DNA of 64,000 nt, from the NCBI RefSeq assembly GCF_006715565.1, contig NZ_VFNL01000001.1:558001-622000 (forward strand), in the 5' to 3' direction. Both the position numbers and the translations under genes were made by a program. Below, one piece after another: positions 60,969-64,000 of this stretch. The first letter of the stretch is position 1, and each line of letters starts with the position of its first letter. Origin of the DNA: Microbacterium sp. SLBN-154 (GTDB lineage Bacteria > Actinomycetota > Actinomycetes > Actinomycetales > Microbacteriaceae). The notes under the pieces are model-generated. The model had not been told where the DNA came from. It searched no databases and worked only from the letters and a program-made list of their open reading frames with translations.

Positions 60969-61783
60969 CGGCCACCGCGCCTGCGCTCGAGATCCAGGAT
61001 GCCGCGCTGCGGCGATCGGGCCGCGAGCTGTGGGCGGGCCTCGACCTCTCGGTCGCGCCCGGTGAGCTCATCGCCGTGCTCGGCCCGAGCGGGTCGGGGA
61101 AGACGACCCTCCTCCAGGCGATCCTGGGCCTCCAGTCGCTGAGCTCGGGCGCGATCTCGGTGCTCGGTGAGCCGGTGCGCCCCGGGGGCAACCGCCGTAT
61201 CGGCTACATCCCGCAGTCACGGCCGCTCCCGCGCGACGTCGCGCTGCGCGGACGCGACGTCGTGGCGCTCGGGGTCAACGGTCACCGATTCGGTCTGCCC
61301 ATTCCACGCCGCCGCGACGCGGCGCGGGTGGAGAGACTGATCGATGAGGTGGGGGCGCGAGCGTTCGCCGACCGCCCCGTCGGGGTGCTCTCCGGGGGGG
61401 AGCAGCAGCGACTCCGCATCGGACAGGCCCTCGCTGACGAGCCGAAGCTCCTCCTCTGCGACGAGCCGCTGACGAGTCTCGACCTGGCGAACCAGAGAGC
61501 CGTCGTCGACCTGATCGACCGGCATCGGCGCGAGCGGAACGCCGCGGTGCTCCTCGTCACGCACGACGTCAATCCGCTGCTGGGCAAGGTCGACCGGATC
61601 CTCTACATCGCCGGCGGACGGTTCACCCTGGGCAGTCCCGACGAAGTGCTGCGCTCCGATGTCCTCACCGAGCTGTACGGCACGCCCGTCTTCGTCCTGC
61701 GGGCGGGCGACCGGCTCGTCGTGGTCGGCGCGCCGGACGCGGAGGAAACGCATCATCACCACCACGACGAGGACCACTCGTGA
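60965..61783 (+). CDS. znuC: Zinc ABC transporter ATP-binding protein ZnuC
   Basis: The 272-residue ATPase has Walker A GPSGSGKTTL, signature LSGGEQQR, Walker B LLLCDEP and H-loop VTHDVN. The C-terminus is HHHHHDEDHS, a natural His-rich tail also seen in some zinc transporters. GTG 60965 overlaps the znuA stop and the stop overlaps the znuB start, so the three are translated as a unit. Confidence 0.94.
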   Translation: MTATAPALEIQDAALRRSGRELWAGLDLSVAPGELIAVLGPSGSGKTTLLQAILGLQSLSSGAISVLGEPVRPGGNRRIGYIPQSRPLPRDVALRGRDVVALGVNGHRFGLPIPRRRDAARVERLIDEVGARAFADRPVGVLSGGEQQRLRIGQALADEPKLLLCDEPLTSLDLANQRAVVDLIDRHRRERNAAVLLVTHDVNPLLGKVDRILYIAGGRFTLGSPDEVLRSDVLTELYGTPVFVLRAGDRLVVVGAPDAEETHHHHHDEDHS

Positions 61784-62688
61784 GCTGGGACGCCATCTGG
61801 GAGGCCATGTTCGGTGGTCTCCCGGTCTACGGCCAGCTGCTCGGACTCGTCTCCAACGCCGTCTGGGCGGGTGCCGCGCTGGGCCTGGTCGGCGGTCTCG
61901 TCGGCGTCTTCGTCATGCAGCGCGACATGGCCTTCGCCGTGCACGGCATCAGCGAGCTCTCCTTCGCCGGCGCCGCGGCGGCGCTCCTCATCGGCGTCGA
62001 CGTCGTGACCGGCTCGATCTTCGGGTCTCTCATCGCGGCAGCCCTGATCGGCTGGCTCGGCGCCCGCGCCAGAGACCGCAACTCGATCATCGGCGTCCTG
62101 ATGCCGTTCGGCCTCGGCCTCGGCATCCTGTTCCTCTCCCTCTACGACGGGCGCAGTGCCAACCGCTTCAGCCTGCTGACCGGGCAGATCGTGTCGGTGC
62201 AGACCGGCCAGCTCGGCTGGCTGATCGGCATCAGCGCGGTCGTGCTGCTCGGGATGCTGGTGATCTGGCGGCCGCTGCGCTTCGACTCCCTCGACCCGCA
62301 GTCGGCAGCGGCGCGCGGCGTGCCCACGACCGCGGTGTCGCTGCTGTTCATGATCCTGCTCGGTCTCATCGTCGCCGTCGCCGTGCACATCATCGGCGCA
62401 CTCCTGGTCATGGCGCTGCTCGTGACGCCGGCCGCCGCGGCGATGCGCGTCGCCCACGGGCCGCTCTCGGTGCCGCTTCTGGCGGCGACCTTCGGCTTCG
62501 TGTCCGCGGTGGGCGGTATCCTCCTCGCCATCGCCGGCACGCTTCCGGTGAGCCCCTACATCACCACGATCTCGTTCGTGATCTACCTGGTGTGCCGTGC
62601 GGTCGGTGCGCGCCAGGGCCGGGTGACCCGTGAGCGCGGGGGAGAACGGCGTCCAGCGGTGGTTCAGGGCGGCTCGCTAAACTCCTGA
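61780..62688 (+). CDS. znuB: Zinc ABC transporter permease ZnuB
   Basis: The 302-residue ABC-3 permease has about eight membrane helices, with FAVHGISELSFAGAAAALLIG and the DSLDPQSAAARGVPT loop conserved in ZnuB. GTG at 61780 within a GTGA overlap. The ABC-3 loop that docks to ZnuC is around KRD-like LGARARDRNS. Confidence 0.94.
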   Translation: MSWDAIWEAMFGGLPVYGQLLGLVSNAVWAGAALGLVGGLVGVFVMQRDMAFAVHGISELSFAGAAAALLIGVDVVTGSIFGSLIAAALIGWLGARARDRNSIIGVLMPFGLGLGILFLSLYDGRSANRFSLLTGQIVSVQTGQLGWLIGISAVVLLGMLVIWRPLRFDSLDPQSAAARGVPTTAVSLLFMILLGLIVAVAVHIIGALLVMALLVTPAAAAMRVAHGPLSVPLLAATFGFVSAVGGILLAIAGTLPVSPYITTISFVIYLVCRAVGARQGRVTRERGGERRPAVVQGGSLNS

Positions 62689-62690
62689 CC

Positions 62691-63101
62691 ATGGCCCAGC
62701 GGAACACGTGGCAGCGCGAACGCGTGCGCGAAGCCCTCGCCGACGCCCGCGGCTTCGTCAGTGCTCAGTCGCTGCACGCCACCCTCCGTGACGAGAACAC
62801 CGGCATCGGGCTGGCGACGGTGTATCGGGCCCTGGCCGGGCTCGCCGCGAACGGTCAGGCCGATTCGCTGCAGAGCCCTGAAGGCGAGAGCCTCTACCGG
62901 GCCTGTGTATCGACGGGTCACCACCATCACCTGATCTGCCGCAACTGCGGCGTGACCGTCGAGATCGAAGCGACGGATGTCGAGGACTGGGCGCGGCGCA
63001 CTGCGGCCGCCCACGGGTTCAGTCAGGCCGAGCACATCGTCGACATCTTCGGATACTGCTCCGCCTGCACGGCCGGAGCCGGTGAGCGTGACACGGACTG
63101 A
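62691..63101 (+). CDS. zur: Zinc uptake regulator Zur (Fur family)
   Basis: The 136-residue Fur-family repressor has the winged helix at about 8-70 (QRERVREALADARGFVSAQSLHATLRDENTGIGLATVYRALAGLAANGQ), the structural-zinc pairs C83/C86 and C123/C126, and the sensory His run HHHH at 77-80. Zur with zinc binds the boxes at 57280, 58703 and 59802. It starts 2 bp after znuB, so it is auto-regulated through the znu promoter. Confidence 0.94.
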   Translation: MAQRNTWQRERVREALADARGFVSAQSLHATLRDENTGIGLATVYRALAGLAANGQADSLQSPEGESLYRACVSTGHHHHLICRNCGVTVEIEATDVEDWARRTAAAHGFSQAEHIVDIFGYCSACTAGAGERDTD

Positions 63102-64000
63102 TCCGGCCCCCCGCGTCGCCCCCGCGCGCGATCGCACCGTGACCCCCGAGGGGTCGCGGCCGTCGTCGTTCGCGCGTGCGCTGGTGGCGCTCGGGATCGG
63201 CGCCGCGGTCATCGTCGGGCTCTTCCTCATCGACGCGCTCGCCCCCGCGATCTTCCCCGACCCGCTGCCTACACGCGGGCAGGACGGGCTCACTCTCGCC
63301 GTCAGCGTGCTGATCGAGTCCCTTCCCTTCGTCGTCCTGGGCGTCGTGCTCTCGATCGCGGTGCAGGTGTGGGTACCGCCGGGGCTGATCGAAAGATGGA
63401 TGCCGCGGCGAGCCTGGGCGCGCCGGGCCGTCCTCTCCCTGCTCGGCATGCTGATCCCGGTCTGCGAATGCGGCAACGTGCCGTTCGCCCGGGGCCTGTT
63501 GATGCGCGGGTTCAGCGTCTCCGAGACGATGACGTTCCTCATCGCCGCGCCGATCGTGAACCCGATCGTCATCATCACCACCCACGCTGCGTTCGGCTTC
63601 GACGACGGGATCCTGGTCGTCCGACTCATCGGCGGGTATCTCATCGCCAACCTCATCGGCTGGCTCTACAGCCGTCACCCCGACCCCGACGCACTCCTCA
63701 CCGACCGCTTCCGCGATACCTGCGCGCTGCAGCTGGCGCGCGGTCCGGTCGAGGCCGGGACGGCCGGTGCCCTCGGTGAGCGGGGGCGTCGCAGCCTCGC
63801 GCAGTTCGTGATCGAGCTGCGGGCCGTCATGCCGGCACTCATCATCGGTTCGGCGATCGCCGGCGCCGTGCAGGTGCTGATCCCCCGCGATGTCCTGCTG
63901 GCGATCGGGTCGAACCCAGCGCTGTCGATCGTCGCGATGATCGCCCTGGCGATGGTGGTGTCGATCTGCTCGAACGTCGACTCGTTCTTCGCGCTGTCGT
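63088..64000 (+). CDS. UPF0718/YraQ-like permease, C-terminus outside window
   Basis: At least 304 residues of a multi-pass membrane protein are visible. The conserved segment is PVCECGNVPFARGLLMRGFSVSETMTFLIAAPIVNPIVI, with a CxCG motif and the NP pair typical of this permease family; a second copy of the ancestral unit follows (from VIELRAVMPALIIG to ICSNVDSFFALS at the edge). GTG at 63088 is preferred; GTG 63082 is the alternative. It overlaps the zur stop. The family is tied to metal or sulfur compound handling. Confidence 0.85.
   Translation, partial: MTRTDPAPRVAPARDRTVTPEGSRPSSFARALVALGIGAAVIVGLFLIDALAPAIFPDPLPTRGQDGLTLAVSVLIESLPFVVLGVVLSIAVQVWVPPGLIERWMPRRAWARRAVLSLLGMLIPVCECGNVPFARGLLMRGFSVSETMTFLIAAPIVNPIVIITTHAAFGFDDGILVVRLIGGYLIANLIGWLYSRHPDPDALLTDRFRDTCALQLARGPVEAGTAGALGERGRRSLAQFVIELRAVMPALIIGSAIAGAVQVLIPRDVLLAIGSNPALSIVAMIALAMVVSICSNVDSFFALS

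Noticed and set aside
61739..61783. Engineered His-tag at the ZnuC C-terminus
   Set aside because: The HHHHHDEDHS tail lies in a native operon with GTGA coupling and fits zinc transporters; nothing suggests a vector.

Overview
The window is a 64 kb stretch of a high-GC actinobacterial chromosome. Gene content and style (GTG starts, many 4-bp ATGA/GTGA overlaps, Cys-free Zur-linked L36, azt and znu zinc importers, small DUF families) point to Microbacteriaceae, most likely Microbacterium or a close relative; this assignment is inference. Genes are densely packed on both strands. I see no rRNA, tRNA, transposase, prophage or CRISPR array. The first gene (lower strand) and the last gene (upper strand) run off the window.

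Layout. 0-3 kb: two lower-strand surface proteins, a chaplin-like repeat protein and a protein with 22-residue repeats, then an acetyltransferase. 3.0-6.0 kb: a cluster of six DnaA-box-like sites followed by dnaB, whose P-loop is split by a 399-residue intein. 6-18 kb: rhomboid protease, FAD amine-oxidase-like protein, SDR, CPBP membrane protein, flotillin-like protein, a divergent WYL regulator/RidA pair, glutamate decarboxylase and several GNAT acetyltransferases. 18-20 kb: an MFS exporter with an overlapping MerR regulator. 20-22.5 kb: PTS-type dihydroxyacetone kinase dhaK-dhaL-dhaM. 22.5-33 kb: VOC dioxygenase-like protein, VanZ protein, two Zn alcohol dehydrogenases, an MFS transporter, a tRNA-editing-like protein, DUF proteins and a redox operon (molybdopterin oxidoreductase, flavin reductase, zinc-ribbon protein). 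33-46 kb: ECF sigma factor with a YCII partner, SDR, TetR, kinase-like protein, small membrane proteins, purB, a low-molecular-weight phosphatase, and a WXG100-like protein with an alpha/beta hydrolase. 46-51 kb: a HisC-like aminotransferase directly upstream of a three-gene 2-oxo acid dehydrogenase (E1alpha, E1beta, E2). 51.3-52.9 kb: multicopper oxidase.

52.9-64 kb is a zinc-homeostasis island. Lower-strand aztB, an AztD-like propeller lipoprotein, aztC and aztD diverge from aztA across a perfect 17-bp Zur-box palindrome. Next come an ArsR repressor with a His-rich tail, a Zn-independent L36 and a degenerate COG0523 protein sharing a second Zur box, then znuA-znuC-znuB-zur behind a third, and a permease with a CxCG motif. 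Together the genes suggest import of zinc under limitation, sparing of ribosomal zinc, and metal sensing by both Zur and an ArsR-type repressor.

The most noteworthy items are the DnaB intein, which carries the complete class 3 signature and two Cys4 zinc clusters in its endonuclease region; the tandem AztD-family lipoproteins; the ArsR/His-rich fusion with an internal translation start; and the Zur-linked L36/pseudo-GTPase pair.
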